Positions 42,129-54,332 of a stretch of DNA of 64,000 nucleotides are shown here, piece after piece. Position 1 is the stretch's first letter. Every line of letters begins with the position of its first letter. The notes beneath the pieces are model-generated. The model worked only from the letters and a program-made list of their open reading frames with translations, was not told the DNA's origin and searched no databases. This DNA is from Blastocladiella emersonii ATCC 22665 (lineage: Eukaryota; Blastocladiomycota; Blastocladiomycetes; Blastocladiales; Blastocladiaceae), in contig JANHCV010000001.1 in NCBI GenBank assembly GCA_025594325.1, positions 4,588,001 through 4,652,000 on the forward strand, read 5' to 3'. The translations under genes were made by a program, and so were the position numbers.

Positions 42129-44193
42129 TCATCCAAGCCGGAGCGTCTGATCCAGCGCGCGCAGCTGCCGCGAGTCCTCGAGCGACAGATGGCTCGCGAA
42201 CCGGACATCGACGGCCGCGGTCGCCGGCCCGCGCGCCTCCTTCGGGATGAACGGCAGCACGATCCCGCCCGCGGGCGTCGCCGCCACGGTGCCGTACGAC
42301 GTCCCGATCGCGCTGTCGATGGACGTCGCGAGGTACGTCGACGAGGCCGACGGGAGACGCGGCCGCGCGATCGCGGTGAACGGGATCGGCTGGGCGGTCG
42401 AGGTCGCGGCGGTGGTGGGACCCGTCGAGTGCACGGCCACGGGCGGCGAGGGAGGCGCCGGGGCGGGCGTCGACGAGGACGCGGGCGGCGAGGTCCCGTA
42501 CGGGTGGTACGCCGGCTGCGGCTGCTCGTACACGTAGTGGTGCGGGAGGTGGTGGTGATGATGTGGAGCGTGATAGTGATGATGTGGATACGCGTGCGGT
42601 GCGCCAGCGGGCGGGAACGGCGGCGGGGAGACGGACATGGGGGCCGGCGGCTCCTCGATCGACAGGTTGGCGAGGTCGTGGTGGTACGAAGCGTGGTGCG
42701 CGGCAGCAGGTGGTGAAGAGACGTGATGATGGCGAGGTTCCTGCTGCTCGTGGTGGCGGTGGGGCGCCGAGTACGGATGCGCGCGGTGCCCGTGCGCAAG
42801 CGACGAGGTGCGGCGGCGGCGGCCCTGCGGGCTCGTCTCGCCGGACGAGCGACGACGCCATGCAGCCGTGTTGGTCGCGGGAGCGGGACCCGTAGCCGCC
42901 GATCCCCTGCGGCTCGAACTCGCGCCACTGCCCACGACGAGCGGCGAGCCCGTGACGACGACCGGCGGTCCAGTCGGGAGCGGCTGCATGGTCGCCGACT
43001 TGCGCGACAGCGCGACGGGCGTGTCGTTACAGCTGAAGTACATGCCCTCGGGGAGTTCGAGCTGCGCGAGGCGGTCGTCGCTGTCGACGGTCGGCAGCCG
43101 GCCGGGCGCCGTGTCCTCGTCCGTGTAGTAGGAGATGAGGCGCAGCTTCTGCCCGTACAGCGTGGTCAGCGACAGCGCGCGCTTCTTGAGCAGCGTCTTG
43201 CCAGCGGACGACGAGCTGTCGCCGGCATCGGTGCCGGACGGATCGGGCGACGACGCGGCCGTGTTGGTGGGCGAGGTCGGCGACGAGGCGGTCGCGGACG
43301 CGTCGTTCTGCGGCGGCAGCTCCTGGTAAAGCAGGAAGGATCCCTTCATGCGGGACGACGACCACAGGCGCGAGTCGGCCCAGCGGCGAACCTAAAGATG
43401 AAAGCGAGGGTGGTGAATTGTGAGTGGGATTGGTCGCAAGCGAGTGGTGTGGGGTGATGCGTCGCGTGATGGACGTGATGAACATGATGGAAGGCGATCC
43501 GGGTGCAGAGATCGGGTGGCTCCGGAGAACAACGGCGGTTACCCGTTCCGCGCTAGAGCTCGCAACAAGCGCGCGACAAACTCCGGCGCAACCGCATGAC
43601 CGCTCGACCGCTCGGAGTCACGGCCCCGCGAAACGATTGGCCAGGGAAAAATGGAAGCACACGACCAGCAATCCGAGCCGCAGCGCTAAAACGCGATGGA
43701 TGATCTCCGTGCGGCCATGCACTGCGGTCGGCGAGAACAACAGCTCGGGTCGGCACCGACCCCTCGTCGTCCTCGCCGACCTCGGCATCGACCCCTCGTC
43801 GTCCTCGCCGACCTCGGCACCCCCGGCGCCAGCAACGCCAAGGGAGACTTCGCAGCGGGCGGGCGACGGCGGATCGCGTGGGAGACGCTGGGAAAGTTTG
43901 CAGGGGAGGGCGGAAATAGAGGCACAAGGAGCGCAAATGGGGGGATCGGGAGGCGCGGAGGCGACAGGAACAGCGGCAACAAGCACGACGAGCGAGGGAG
44001 CGGAAGAGTACGAGAGCAAAGGTACCTGAGATTCGTGCTCCTCGAAGCAGAAGACGGCGCCCGACTTGATGAGCGAGGCGCGCTCGTCGTCGGTGAGCCG
44101 GCGGGTGACGCGCGGCAGGACGCCCGTGCGCGCGGCTTCCACGACGCGGAGCGCGTCGTCGAGCGAGCGGATGATGCCGTGCCAGGTCTCCAT
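42129..44193 (-). CDS. WOPR-domain transcription regulator (Gti1/Pac2/Wor1 family)
   Basis: Two exons: 44193-44026 and 43391-42129, phase 0; 476 residues. WOPR proteins are fungal DNA-binding master regulators of morphogenesis. The split DNA-binding domain is complete. WOPRa is METWHGIIRSLDDALRVVEA, then LPRVTRRLTDDERASLIKSG and FCFEEHESQ, continued after the intron by VRRWADSRLWSSSRMKGSFL. WOPRb is LLKKRALSLTTLYGQKLRLI, then SYYTDED and LELPEGMYFS. The C-terminal two thirds are Ser/Pro/His-rich with His tracts (HHHYHAPHHHHHLPHH). The intron of 634 nt is several times longer than most in this window and splits the domain. The genomic context (27-bp repeats upstream, 32-bp repeats in the intron) suggests special regulation. 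Confidence 0.92.
43757..43820 (+). repeat. two tandem 32-bp repeats within the WOPR gene intron
   Basis: CGACCCCTCGTCGTCCTCGC followed by CGACCTCGGCA(T/C) occurs twice in direct tandem. Only the last base differs between copies. It lies in the long first intron of the WOPR gene. Confidence 0.85.
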
Positions 44194-44653
44194 GGTGATC
44201 GATGAGGGCGTGGTGGAAGGTGGTTGAGGTGGAGCGGTGCGTGGCGAGTCTCCGCGACGTGTCGTGATGTGGCTTTGATCGCTCCAAGCGGACGAGTCGA
44301 GCGGCTTGCGGAGTGTGAGGAACTGCAACGCAGCGTAGGGGGAGGAATGTGAAGGCCAAGGTCAGGGGGAGGAATGCGAAGGCCAAGGTCAGGAGGGGGG
44401 ACCCTCAGGTATTTGAAGGCCGACAGCACGACCTGGGGCCGCGGACTTGGTGTTGCGCGGTTGCTGCACGGACCGTTCCTGCTGTCCAATCGGAATTCTG
44501 CCCGCGTGAAGCGCCGCCTCGCAGCCTGCGGCTTTCTGTCGCGCGAGCTGTGAAACGAGCGCCATCGACTCTACGCTCACCAAAGATCCGTAAGCGCGTA
44601 CGCTGATATTAGAAGCGCCGTTCCTCCGGTGTAGAAATAGGACTTGTTCTCGT
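44194..44653. other. intergenic region between the WOPR gene start and the TTC6-like gene end
   Basis: About 460 bp holding the WOPR gene promoter. It contains the 27-bp tandem repeat at 44339-44395. No open frame of interest was found. Confidence 0.5.
44339..44395 (+). repeat. two tandem 27-bp repeats upstream of the WOPR gene
   Basis: The unit GGGGGAGGAATGYGAAGGCC plus AAGGTCA occurs twice in tandem, with one base difference, then trails into GGAGGGGGG. It is about 150-200 bp upstream of the WOPR start codon. The duplicated AAGGTCA could be a protein-binding half-site; that is speculation. Confidence 0.8.
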
Positions 44654-47600
44654 TCACGGGACATGCCCAGCTCCCCGGTCTCTAACCGTGGCGTCTCCCG
44701 GCGGCGGCGCCTTGGCCATCGTCGCGGACGTGTTGAACGCCGACTTGCCGCGCAACTTGACGCTCGGCGGCTCGAGCCGCGAGTCGAGCGTGATGGCGTG
44801 CGCGTAGTCCTGCAGGGCGCCCGTCATCTTGCCGAGCTGGCCGCGGCTAAAGATTCGGGACGGGAAGCGCAGAGTTAGGTTCGAGCAAGCATCGCGGTCA
44901 CTCGGGACAAGGGCGGCACGCCGCCGCAATGGACGCGGTCGGGGGACGATGTCCTCATCTCCGGTGATGCAGGCGCAATCACCCTCGACCCGCGTCCATC
45001 GCGGCCGAGATGAGGTGCAAGCTCGATGGCCACGGCCAGGGCGGCGGCGGCGGGCCGGTGCACCAGACGCGTCGCAAACGTCTCACACGCGTCGGCTGAA
45101 CTGGAGCTACGTACATCTCAGCACGCTTGATCCACGCGTCCACGGCCTGGGGAACCAGTTGGAGCGTCTTGTTGAGGTGGGCCTCAGCCGCGGCGAACTG
45201 CGACTGGCGTTGGCACAGGATCGCGAGGTGATACATGACGCGCGCCGCCTCCTCGGGCGACTGCGCAAACTGGCGCGCGTGTTCGAGGTCCATCTCGGCT
45301 TGGCCGTAGTCTAGAATACGCGCGGAAGGGGGTGCGGAGATGGTATCAGTGTCAGTGGCCGGTGGAACACCGAGATCACGGAACGGATCAGAGCGAGGCG
45401 CGGCGCGGCACGGTGCGAGACGTTTGCTCGGCCATCGCGTCTCCCATCACGCGGTCACCACCGACGCGCCGAGCTACATGAGCCAGCAATCGCCGCCGAC
45501 CTTGGCACGCCGCGTGACGCGCAAGACAACGACGAGGGTGCGATGCAGAAATATCGTCCCCGCGCCGTCATGTGCCAGTCAGGGACACGAATCCGCGCGC
45601 GTGAACGCGTCCCGCCGACCAAGAATAGCCGGCGCGGGCGAAGCGCAACACACGCGTCGCCCAAGGCCGCCCCACATCCAGGTCCGCAAATAGCGGGCTT
45701 CGGGTGAAAGGAATCGAACGCGAGAGGACAAGGGCGGAGCAGAATTAAACGACGTTGCAACGCGGCGGCCGCGACAGCGACGACGGCGTATAAAACGGCC
45801 GCCACCGTTGCTGCGTCGGGTCCACGTTGGGCCAGCGAGAAGGAAGGACAAGGCGACAAGGCAGGGACGAAAGGATGGCGCGAGCATGGGGTACTCCACG
45901 GCGGAGAACAAAGCGAAGCGTACCTTGCAGCTCGATGCACGTCAGGGCGCGGTTGACGAGCGCGTGGTAGTCGTCGGCGTCGAGCGCGAGCGCCGCGTCG
46001 TAGCACGCCCTGGCGCGCTCCCAGCTCTGCTGGGCAAAGTACAGGTTGGCCGCGTTGAAGTGCGCGAGCGGGACCGCCGGGTTGAGCGCGATCGCCGCCT
46101 TGAAGTCGCGCAGCGCCGCGACGTGGTCGCCCATGGCCTGGTACACGACGCCGCGGTTGACCATGGCGTTGGCGTCGTTCGGGTCGAGCGTCACGGCCGA
46201 CGTCATGTCGAGCAGCGCCGCGAAGAAGTCGCCGCGCGCCAGGTGGATCGACGCCCGGCCCTGCAGCGCGGCCGTGCAGTTCGGGTCGAGGGCTAGCGCC
46301 GCCGTGAAGTGATCCCACGCCCGACGCGGCGCGCCGATGCGCTGCGTCACGTAGCCGAGGTTCACGTACGCCTCGACGCACCGCGGCTGCAGGTGCAGGC
46401 AGCGGGCGTAGTCTCCACTACAAGTGTTACGCGTCAGTGGTCGTCGAATTCGATGGTACGAGGGTCGTACATGGCGGCCTGCACGCGGCCCGTCTGCGCG
46501 TACACGTTGCCGCGCGCTAGGTACCCGGACACGTTCTCGGGGTGCGCGGCAATGACCTGCGAGAAGACCTCGACGGCGCGCGGCACGCGGTGGACCTTGA
46601 ACAGCGCGAGGCCGAGCAGCTCGTGCAGCGGGATATCGTCAGGCGTGCCGGCCGCCGCCTCGGACAGGTCGCACAGCGCGGCGTGATAGTCGCCGCACTG
46701 CCAGTGCAAGAACCCACGGTTCCGGTGCGCGGCGAGTGCAATCGAGCGCTGCTTCTCGTCGCTGCTGTCCTCGGACAGCGACCGGTTGATGCTCTCGCTG
46801 AGGTCCATGGCCGCGCCCGTGGCCGCCGTGGTCCCGCCTCCGCTGCCGCTCGCGTTCGGGCTCCCACCGCTGATCCCGCCGATCGTGCGTCGCGTCGGCC
46901 GCGCCTTGGTGCCCGCGATCATGAGCACGATCGAGTAGTCGCGCAGCGCCGACTGCAGCTCGCCCGCGTGGTGGTGCGTGATGGCGCGGTTGAGGTACGC
47001 GGACGCGCAGTCGCGGTCAATCTCGGTGACGCGCGTAAAGTCGGCGAGCGCGGCCGGGTACTGCTTGAGGCGGCACCGCAGGAGGCCACGGTACAGGTAC
47101 CCGCGGACGGACCCGGGCTCGAGGCGGATGGCCGTGGTGCAGTCCTCGACGCCCTCGTTGAACCGACCTTGCCGCTCGTAGTGGCTCGCGCGCGTCAGGT
47201 ACGCCTCGAACATCTTGGGGTCCTGGCGGATCGCCTCGTTGATGTCCTCGAGCCCGCCGAGCGCGTCGCCCGAGACGAGCCGGCACACGCCGCGGTGGTA
47301 GTACGCCTTGGCGAACTTGGGCGACAGCACCACGCACCGCGTGTACTCGTTGGTCGCCTGCGCGTACCGGCGCAGGCTCTGGTAGCACAGCCCGCGGTGC
47401 AGGTGCAGTTGCGGCTCCGAGTTGTTGGGCGACTCGTTGAGGATCGCGAGCGCGCCCTCGGCGTCGCCCGTGCGCATCTTGGCCTTGGCCACGAGCACCA
47501 GCAGGTTGTCCTCGAACCGCACGCCCGCCGCCTTCTGGTCGGCAAACTCGCGGATGATCTGCGCGTACTTGCCCTGGAACGACAGGATGAGTGACCGCTG

Positions 47601-50600
47601 CAGGAACGTCTGCGCGATGCCCGAGTTGAGCTCGAAAGCCGTGTGGAAGTCGTGCATCGAGAGACCCGTTTTCCTACACAACGTCGCAAGAGCAAGTGAG
47701 TGATGGCTCAAACAATCGGTCCCGACCCAAGCGTACTTTTGCCGCAGCAACAGTCGCCCGCGGTACAGGTACAGCGTGTAGTTGCGCGGGTACAGCCGGA
47801 TTGCGCGCGAGTACTCGCGGGTTGCGCGCTCGAGAAAGTTGACCTCGACGGCGCCCGCGTTCTTCTTGCGCAGCCGCCGGATGATGCTGCCCGACACCAT
47901 GAACGACTCGTGGTGGAGCAGCTGGCACAGCTCGGCGCGGGCGAGGTACGCCTTGAGCAGGAGCGGGTCCATGTCGAGCGCCGTGTCGAGGTGCTGCATC
48001 GCCTGGACGTAGTCGTCGAGGTGGTGCATGGCGAGGATCCCAAGGTTGAGGTGCAGGTGCGCCGTGGCCGCGAGCTCCGACACGCGCATCCAGTCGCTGT
48101 GCGCGAGCTCGTACCGGCCCTCGGTGTAGTAGACGTGGCCGCGGTACAGCAGCGCGTCGACGTTGTTCTCGTCGAGCAGGAGCGCGACGCTGAGGTCCTC
48201 GAGCGCGCGCTTCGGGCTGACGATCCGCGCGAGGCAGCCGCGGTGGACGTACGGCTCGGGCGCCGCCGGGTCGAGCCGGATCGCCGCGGTGAAGTCGTCG
48301 AGCGCGCGGCCCCAGTGCGTCAGCTGCGCGAGCGCCGCGCCGCGGAGGAACGTGGCGCGGGCGTCGTTCGGGTGCGCGTCGAGAATGACCTGGATCGTGC
48401 TGAGCGCGTCCTCGTACAGCTCCTTGTCGAGGTAGTACTGGACGTGCCGCCACACGGCGTCCATGCACGCCGGGTTGTGGGCGCGCACCATCTTGAAGTC
48501 CTCGAACGCGTACATGGGCTCCTTGGTTGCCTCGTGCATGCACCCGCGCTCGTAGTAGATGCGCCAGCTCTCGGGGCCCGGACGCAGCTTGAGGACGTGC
48601 GTGTACCCATTGATGCAGAGCCGGCTCGGGCCGAGCAGCTGGTGCAGCCGCGCCTTGAGCGCCCACGCCTCGACGAGGTTGCGGTCCTTTGCGAGCACGT
48701 CCTCGAGGTCGCGCAGCGCGTCCTCGGGCTTGCCGCACATGACGCGCAGCTGCGCACCGAGGTACAGCAGCGCGGCGGGCGCGGCCGACACGAGCTCGGC
48801 GTTGATGCGGGCGAGGGCCTCGTCGAGCCGGCCCGAATTGGCCATCCAGAACAGCGTGACGGCGCGCGGCGCGCGCTGGGTCTCGGCGAGGTGCCAGATA
48901 TCCCAGCTGACGTCCTGGCTCGGCAGGTCCGGGTTGACGAGGCACGCCATCTCGACGTCGCGGAACTCGGGCAGGTCGACGAGCTGGCCCGCGGCGTCGT
49001 ACATCTCGGACTCGTGCGGGAACGACAGCGGGTGCAGCTCAAAGTGGCCCGGCCACTCGAGCACCTGCGCGACAATGTACTCGCGCGGGTACACGGGCAC
49101 GTAGTCGGCGTCGCCTGGGTCCTCGGACGTGTCCTCGATCGTGTTGTACTCTTTTCCGTCGGCGTCGGTCGTCGGCGCGAGCTCCAGCATCGAGTCGCTG
49201 ATCCCGTACCCGCCGTCCTCGCTGCCGAGCCGGCTCGCCGACGAGACGGACGCGGACGCCGAGAGACGCGAGTTGTCGTCCTGGCTCGACCGTGACCGGT
49301 GGCTCTGCCGGCTGCCAGCGAGCGACACGCCCTTGGTCGGCGTAGCCCCAATCCCAGAAGACGAGCTGCCGGGCGTGGTGGCCGCCAAGACCCGGCTGCC
49401 GCGCTCGCTCGGCTCGTGGAGCGACGAGGCGCCGCGGTGGACGTGCGTCGAGCCGAGCCCGCGACCGGAACTCGTGCCGTGCAGCGGGTGGAACCGATCG
49501 GGGGACGCGGCGGTCCGCAGATCGGGCGTGGTGCCGCCGCGTTGCGCCACATTGAACCCGAGGCTGCGGTTCAGCGCGGCCGCACCGCCCGCGCCGATTG
49601 GCGACGGCGTCGTGGAGCGCGAGAGCGCGTCGGGCTTGGGCTGCACCGACGGTAGAGACGGCGAAGATGAACGTGTCTCGACGATCTGGACGACGGGCGA
49701 GCGGCCCGGCGCGTGCGGTGGGCGGCCCGCAATCCGCTCCGTCGACCCCGCTGCGCTGCGAATGCCCGACGGCACGCCGGGTCCGCTAGAGCCTAGCTCG
49801 GCAGCGAGCCGAGCTAACGCAGGCGGCCGCTTGTGGATGGCGGGTTTGGGCATGGGCGGCGGCGGCGATGGGGTGAGGCGGCCCGGGTGGTCGAGGTGCG
49901 GGCTGCTTCCGGCCGAAGCGGTAGCCGGCAGTGCAGGTAAGGTTTCCGACGCTCCAGCCGCCTCAGCAGCCCGACGTGCGTGGAGCCCGTCGACCGAAGC
50001 CGTGACGGGCGCGGGCCGGCCACTCGCGTTGGACAGCGACCCGAGCACGCTGCCGCCCTCGGATATGGGCGTCGCGGTACTCCGCGCCGACTCGCTGCCC
50101 GAGACGGCGAGCGCAGTCATCATGGGCGCGCCGTCGAGGATGCTGGACATGAACCGCGGCGGTTCCGAGTCGAACGTGCTGACGGGATCAGCGCCAAACG
50201 ACTTGGTCTCGCGCATGTCGTGGCCGCGGACGCTGTCCGAGTCGCTCGAGCCGGGCCGCAGTTCCATGCCGCTCGAGCGCCACTGCGCCGGCGACAATGA
50301 CGTGCTGCCGTCGGCGCTGCGGGTGGAGGGCTCGTGCGACGAGGCGCTCGACGGGGTCGAGTGCATGGTGGCGAGGACCGCGGCGGGACCGAGAGCCGGC
50401 TCGGTCAGCTGCGCCGGCGGCGCTTCGGACTCGGGCGAGGTGCACAGCGGCAGCGCAGCCGTCGAGGGTTTAGACACCGAGATCGAGATACCCGAGGGAC
50501 GGCGCTCGCGGCCGAACGGCTCGTCGCGCTCGGGTGCGGGCCGCGACGAGCTGCGTCGCCGGCGGCGCTGCTGCGAATGCGGACTCGAGGAGCGCCGGCG

Positions 50601-51993
50601 CGACGACGCCACGGGCGAATTGGTCTCGGCCATCTCGAGCGAGTGGATGGCGGAGAGCGGCGGCGGCTCAAACTCGGGCTCGCGGAGGATGAAGCGCATC
50701 GGCGAAATGGTCCAGTGGAACGGTGACGTGGACCGCTGCGGCGATAGTCGGACGGGCGACGCGGACGGCGCCATGGACGTGATGTCGTCGGCCGTGTCCT
50801 CGGCGCGAGCAGCCGCGTACGCGGGGTTCCAGTACGTGGCGCGGTCGAGCTCGTCGGCGGGCTCATGCGGCGGAAACGGGTCCTGGTACTGCAGGTACGG
50901 CGCGGGCGGGCCGGGCGCCAGCTCGTCGATGGCGGTGAAGCGCAGCTTGGGGTGGATCAGCGTGGCCTGGCTGCCCGGGTCCTCGTCGTTGGCGAGCAGC
51001 TTGGCGCGCTGGATCTGCTGTCGCCGGATGAACTCGAGAAAGTCGGCCTGGTTGAGCGACGCCGGGATCTCGACCTGAAGCGGCTCGAAGTGCGGCTGGA
51101 TCGTCGGCGCGGGCGGGACGTTGTCGTCGCCGAGCGCGAGCGCGTTGTTGGACGAAAAGGAGCGGACGTGGATGCTCTCGTCTACGATACACGAATGGTC
51201 AGTTTTTCGTCGATTCGGTCGGACCACGACGAGTAGTACCGTGGTTGAGCTGCACCTCCTCTTCAACGGCATCGTGTTGAACATGGCCTGGCTCGTCGAC
51301 GGGCGCCTGGGTGCTGAGAAACTTGGAGATGGACATGCCGAGCTTCTCGGCCTCAAACTTCTTGACGAGCAGCTTCTTCCGCGGCTTCGGTTTGAGGTAC
51401 GGGATGGGCGGTGGCGGCGACGGGCCAGGTGGACGGCCGCGTGCGACCCGCGGCGCGCCGCGCCCGACACCAAGCGCAGATGATGGTTTGAGGCGAACAG
51501 GTCCCGACCCATGCACTCGAGGCACGTCGGGTTGCGCCGCCGCAGATGAAGCAAAGGAGGCACCGCTGACGTCGCCGGACTGCTTCATGGCCGACATGGC
51601 CCGAGCGCGAGCCTCGCGGAGGATGGGCGGCGTTTTTGGTCGTGGTGGCGGAATGGGCGGGAGCGGGTGTCGGTGGTTCATGGTCGAGCTCGCGGGGGCG
51701 ACTTCGGCTCGTGCTGGAGGTGCGGCAACCGCTGGGCCCGGGTCGGGTGGTCCCGGGCGAGCAGCGGGGTCATCATGTTGCGCAGCGACCTCAGTCGGCG
51801 GTAGTAGTGGTGGTGGTGCGGCAGCCTCAGCATGAGGACGAGTATCGTGGGTTTGCGTGGCCGGCGCAGAGGGCTGCCGTCGCTGCGAGTGGTCGGCGTG
51901 GATGTCGAGAGCCAGCAGCCGCTCCTCATTCTGCAGCAGCATGCGGTAGCGCTGGACGAGGGCGTCGGCGTCCTGCACGCTTCGGACGGCCAT
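44654..51993 (-). CDS. TTC6-like giant TPR protein
   Basis: Six exons: 51993-51240, 51181-47737, 47673-46471, 46417-45924, 45310-45115 and 44846-44654; 2094 residues. The first 1000 residues are Ser/Pro-rich and disordered, with patches such as SLNQADFLEFIRRQQIQRAK (near residue 300). From about residue 1020 onward tandem TPRs run nearly to the end, for example LDDFTAAIRLDPAAPEPYVH, YLTRASHYERQGRFNEGVED, GYLYRGLLRCRLKQYPAALA and DLEHARQFAQSPEEAARVMY. The layout of a long disordered start and about 20 TPRs resembles TTC6, a poorly characterised protein of ciliated organisms; this naming is tentative. Intron 4 (607 nt) and intron 5 (268 nt) are unusually long. It is head-to-head with Eco1, 248 bp apart. 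Confidence 0.83.
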
Positions 51994-52241
51994 TTTTGCA
52001 TCAGCTTTGCATTCTTAGGGTGTGGAGGCGTGAAAAGAGAGGAGACCAGCCGCGAGACAGATTCGCGCGCTCGACGCGTCGAGACGCGTGTTCACGCGGC
52101 AGCACGCGACCCGAGACGGCCGATCCCTTCGACTCCTTGGCGCGCTCTCAGGCTCGCTTTCCCTCGCATGCACCCGCACTTGCCATGAATCCAGCCATCT
52201 GAGCTCTCTTACACTTATTGCACTTTTGCTTCACTTGCACA

Positions 52242-53447
52242 ATGTCTCCTGGACCAACCGTCCCGTCGACGCCCGCGCCCGCGCAGTCCGCACAACTCCC
52301 GCGCTCGGGCTCTGCGCCGCGCACGTACAGCTCGCGGCGGAAGCGCAGGGCCGAAGAGGACGGAGTAGATGCCGAAGACCTAGATGAGCGCGCCCGGACC
52401 CCTTCTGCGGACGAAGCCCGGCTCGCCCTTCGCGAGGTCTTTGCAACCGGCCGCGCCAGCGTCGCTCGTTCCGCTCTCGAATCCCTTGAGTCTGAGCCCG
52501 CACCGTCACCACCGCCGGCGAAGCGGCCCGCCATCCGTGGGCCCATGGACCGCTTCGTCACCGTGTCCCGGCCGAAACCCGCATCGCCCGCGCCTTCCAC
52601 GCCCGCACCCACCTCGGCCTCGAAGCCCTCGCCGAGTCAGCCGCCAGCCGCTTCCTCCTCGTCGAGCACGAAACCATCCTCGTCGCCGTCGAGCATGAAG
52701 CCGCCCTCGAAGCTGACCACGCCCAAAGCGAAAATCCAAACGCGGCTCAACTTTGGCCAGCGCGGGCAGGGCGTGATCCGGTGCTCGGGCTGCGCCATGT
52801 ACTACCTCCCGACGAGCGAGTCGGACCGCAAGCTGCACGACCGGCACCACGCCGCCAGTCTCAAGGGCATCGAGTTCCCCGGGTACCGCGCCGAGTTGCT
52901 GCTCCCCGACGACCCGGAGCTCGCGCCTGCGACCGAGTCGTCGTCGCCGATTCGGTTTGTTCTCATCGACCCGTGCGCGAAACCCGCACCGTCCTCGGCG
53001 CTCCGTGCCAAGGGCCGCGCCATCATGGACCACGTCGACGAAGCCCTGGGCGCCTCCTCGCTGCCGTTTGACCCTCCCGACGCGTCCGATTCCGACACCG
53101 AGCTTCCGCCGTGGCTCCTCGTCGCCGTCCAGGGCCGGTTCGCAGTAGGCGCCGTGGTGGTCGACCGCGACGTCAAGGAGGCGTGGCCCGCGCAGTCGGC
53201 CAACGACACGCTCCCCGAGTCGATTCCCCCGCCGTCGTGCACCGTGACGGGCGTGGCGCGCATCTGGGTGCACCCGAGCCACGGGCGGCGCGGGATCGCG
53301 TCGCGGATGCTGGGCGCCGTGTGCGAGCACGTCGGGATCGGCAAGTCGGCGCGCAAGGCAGCGCTGGCGTTCTCGCAGCCAACCGAGTCCGGGTGGGCGC
53401 TGGCCAAGGCGTTCATCGGGTCGCCCGAGGTGCTCATCTACCTTTGA
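52242..53447 (+). CDS. ECO1: Eco1/ESCO cohesin acetyltransferase
   Basis: Intronless, 401 residues from ATG 52242. Eco1 acetylates Smc3 during S phase to lock sister-chromatid cohesion. The N-terminal 180 residues are Ser/Pro-rich and disordered. A PCNA-interaction-like QTRLNFGQ (near residue 167) precedes the C2H2 zinc finger IRCSGCAMYYLPTSESDRKL with HDRHH. The acetyltransferase part has LLVAVQGRFAVGAVVVD, VTGVARIWVHPSHGRRGIAS (acetyl-CoA loop) and the family C-terminal signature AFSQPTESGWALAKAFIG. The order finger then GNAT fold is diagnostic. It converges on Fyv7, about 60 bp apart. Confidence 0.95.
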   Translation: MSPGPTVPSTPAPAQSAQLPRSGSAPRTYSSRRKRRAEEDGVDAEDLDERARTPSADEARLALREVFATGRASVARSALESLESEPAPSPPPAKRPAIRGPMDRFVTVSRPKPASPAPSTPAPTSASKPSPSQPPAASSSSSTKPSSSPSSMKPPSKLTTPKAKIQTRLNFGQRGQGVIRCSGCAMYYLPTSESDRKLHDRHHAASLKGIEFPGYRAELLLPDDPELAPATESSSPIRFVLIDPCAKPAPSSALRAKGRAIMDHVDEALGASSLPFDPPDASDSDTELPPWLLVAVQGRFAVGAVVVDRDVKEAWPAQSANDTLPESIPPPSCTVTGVARIWVHPSHGRRGIASRMLGAVCEHVGIGKSARKAALAFSQPTESGWALAKAFIGSPEVLIYL

Positions 53448-53507
53448 GCGAATGTGTGCACTACGAGTTGTTTTTGTTATAAATACACGAGCTACCTGCA
53501 CAAATCC

Positions 53508-54074
53508 TCATCCGCGCTTGCTCTCGGCCTGGAGCTTGTCGAGCAGCAGGTTGATGCGGCCGCGCATGTTGGGCTGGCCGCGTTCGTTGGCCTTGTTCAT
53601 GACGGTCGACATGCGGTGGCGCTTCTTGTGGGCCTTCTTGCGCGCCCTGTCGGCGTCCTCCTTGGCGCGCAACCGCTCCTTGATCTCGCGCTCGCGCTCC
53701 TCGCGGATCCGCTGCGCCTCCTCCATGGCCTTCTTGAACGGGTTCGGCTTGGCGCTCTTGGGCGCCGCCCCCTCGGGCTTCTTGCCCTTGCCGCCGGGAC
53801 CGAACTTGCCCGGCGCGGCAGCGGGACGTTCCCGTGGTGGTTGCGGCGCCTGCCTGGTTGGTTCCCGGCGCTTCGACTGCTGCTCAATCTCCTGCAGCTC
53901 CGCGTCCGAGATCTTGACCTAAATAATCATCCCAATCAGTAAGTAGTCCATTCCGCGCCGGCGCAAGGCGGGATGAGCGCATACCCCTCCCTCGCCGTAG
54001 CCCTCGCGCTCGAGCAGCTTGGCGTAGCTGCGCTTGATCTTGGAGTTGTGGATGAGCTTGTGCTTTCCCTTCAT
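53508..54074 (-). CDS. FYV7: Fyv7/CCDC59-like rRNA-processing protein
   Basis: Two exons, 54074-53985 and 53918-53508, phase 0; 166 residues. The N-terminus MKGKHKLIHNSKIKRSYAKL is basic, the middle is Pro/Ala/Lys-rich, and the C-terminal half is a highly charged helix (EEAQRIREEREREIKERLRA) ending KKRHRMSTVMNKANERGQPN followed by MRGRINLLLDKLQ. The closing pattern of basic residues, RGQP and a leucine-rich LLDK helix is typical of Fyv7/TAP26, small nucleolar proteins of small-subunit biogenesis. Sequence is low in complexity, so the assignment rests mainly on the C-terminal motif. It is head-to-head with IFT88 (258 bp). Confidence 0.78.
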
Positions 54075-54332
54075 GGTGACAGATTGCATAGACTGGTGGG
54101 TCGGTATAGGGTAAAGTCGATGCATGGATGGAGGGGACAGGTCGGCGGTCGCGACCACGGCGGAGACACGGAGCGAAGTGTCTCCGCCTCCCCCGTGCCA
54201 CAGCGTGACCGGTCGCGTCGCGCGTCGCGCCTCGGCCCCGCTCGTGCGAGACGTTCGGTTCCGCGCTGCGCACTCACCCCCACGGCGATCACCTCGCGCG
54301 CTTGCAGCTTAGCGCAAACACACGAATCTGCA

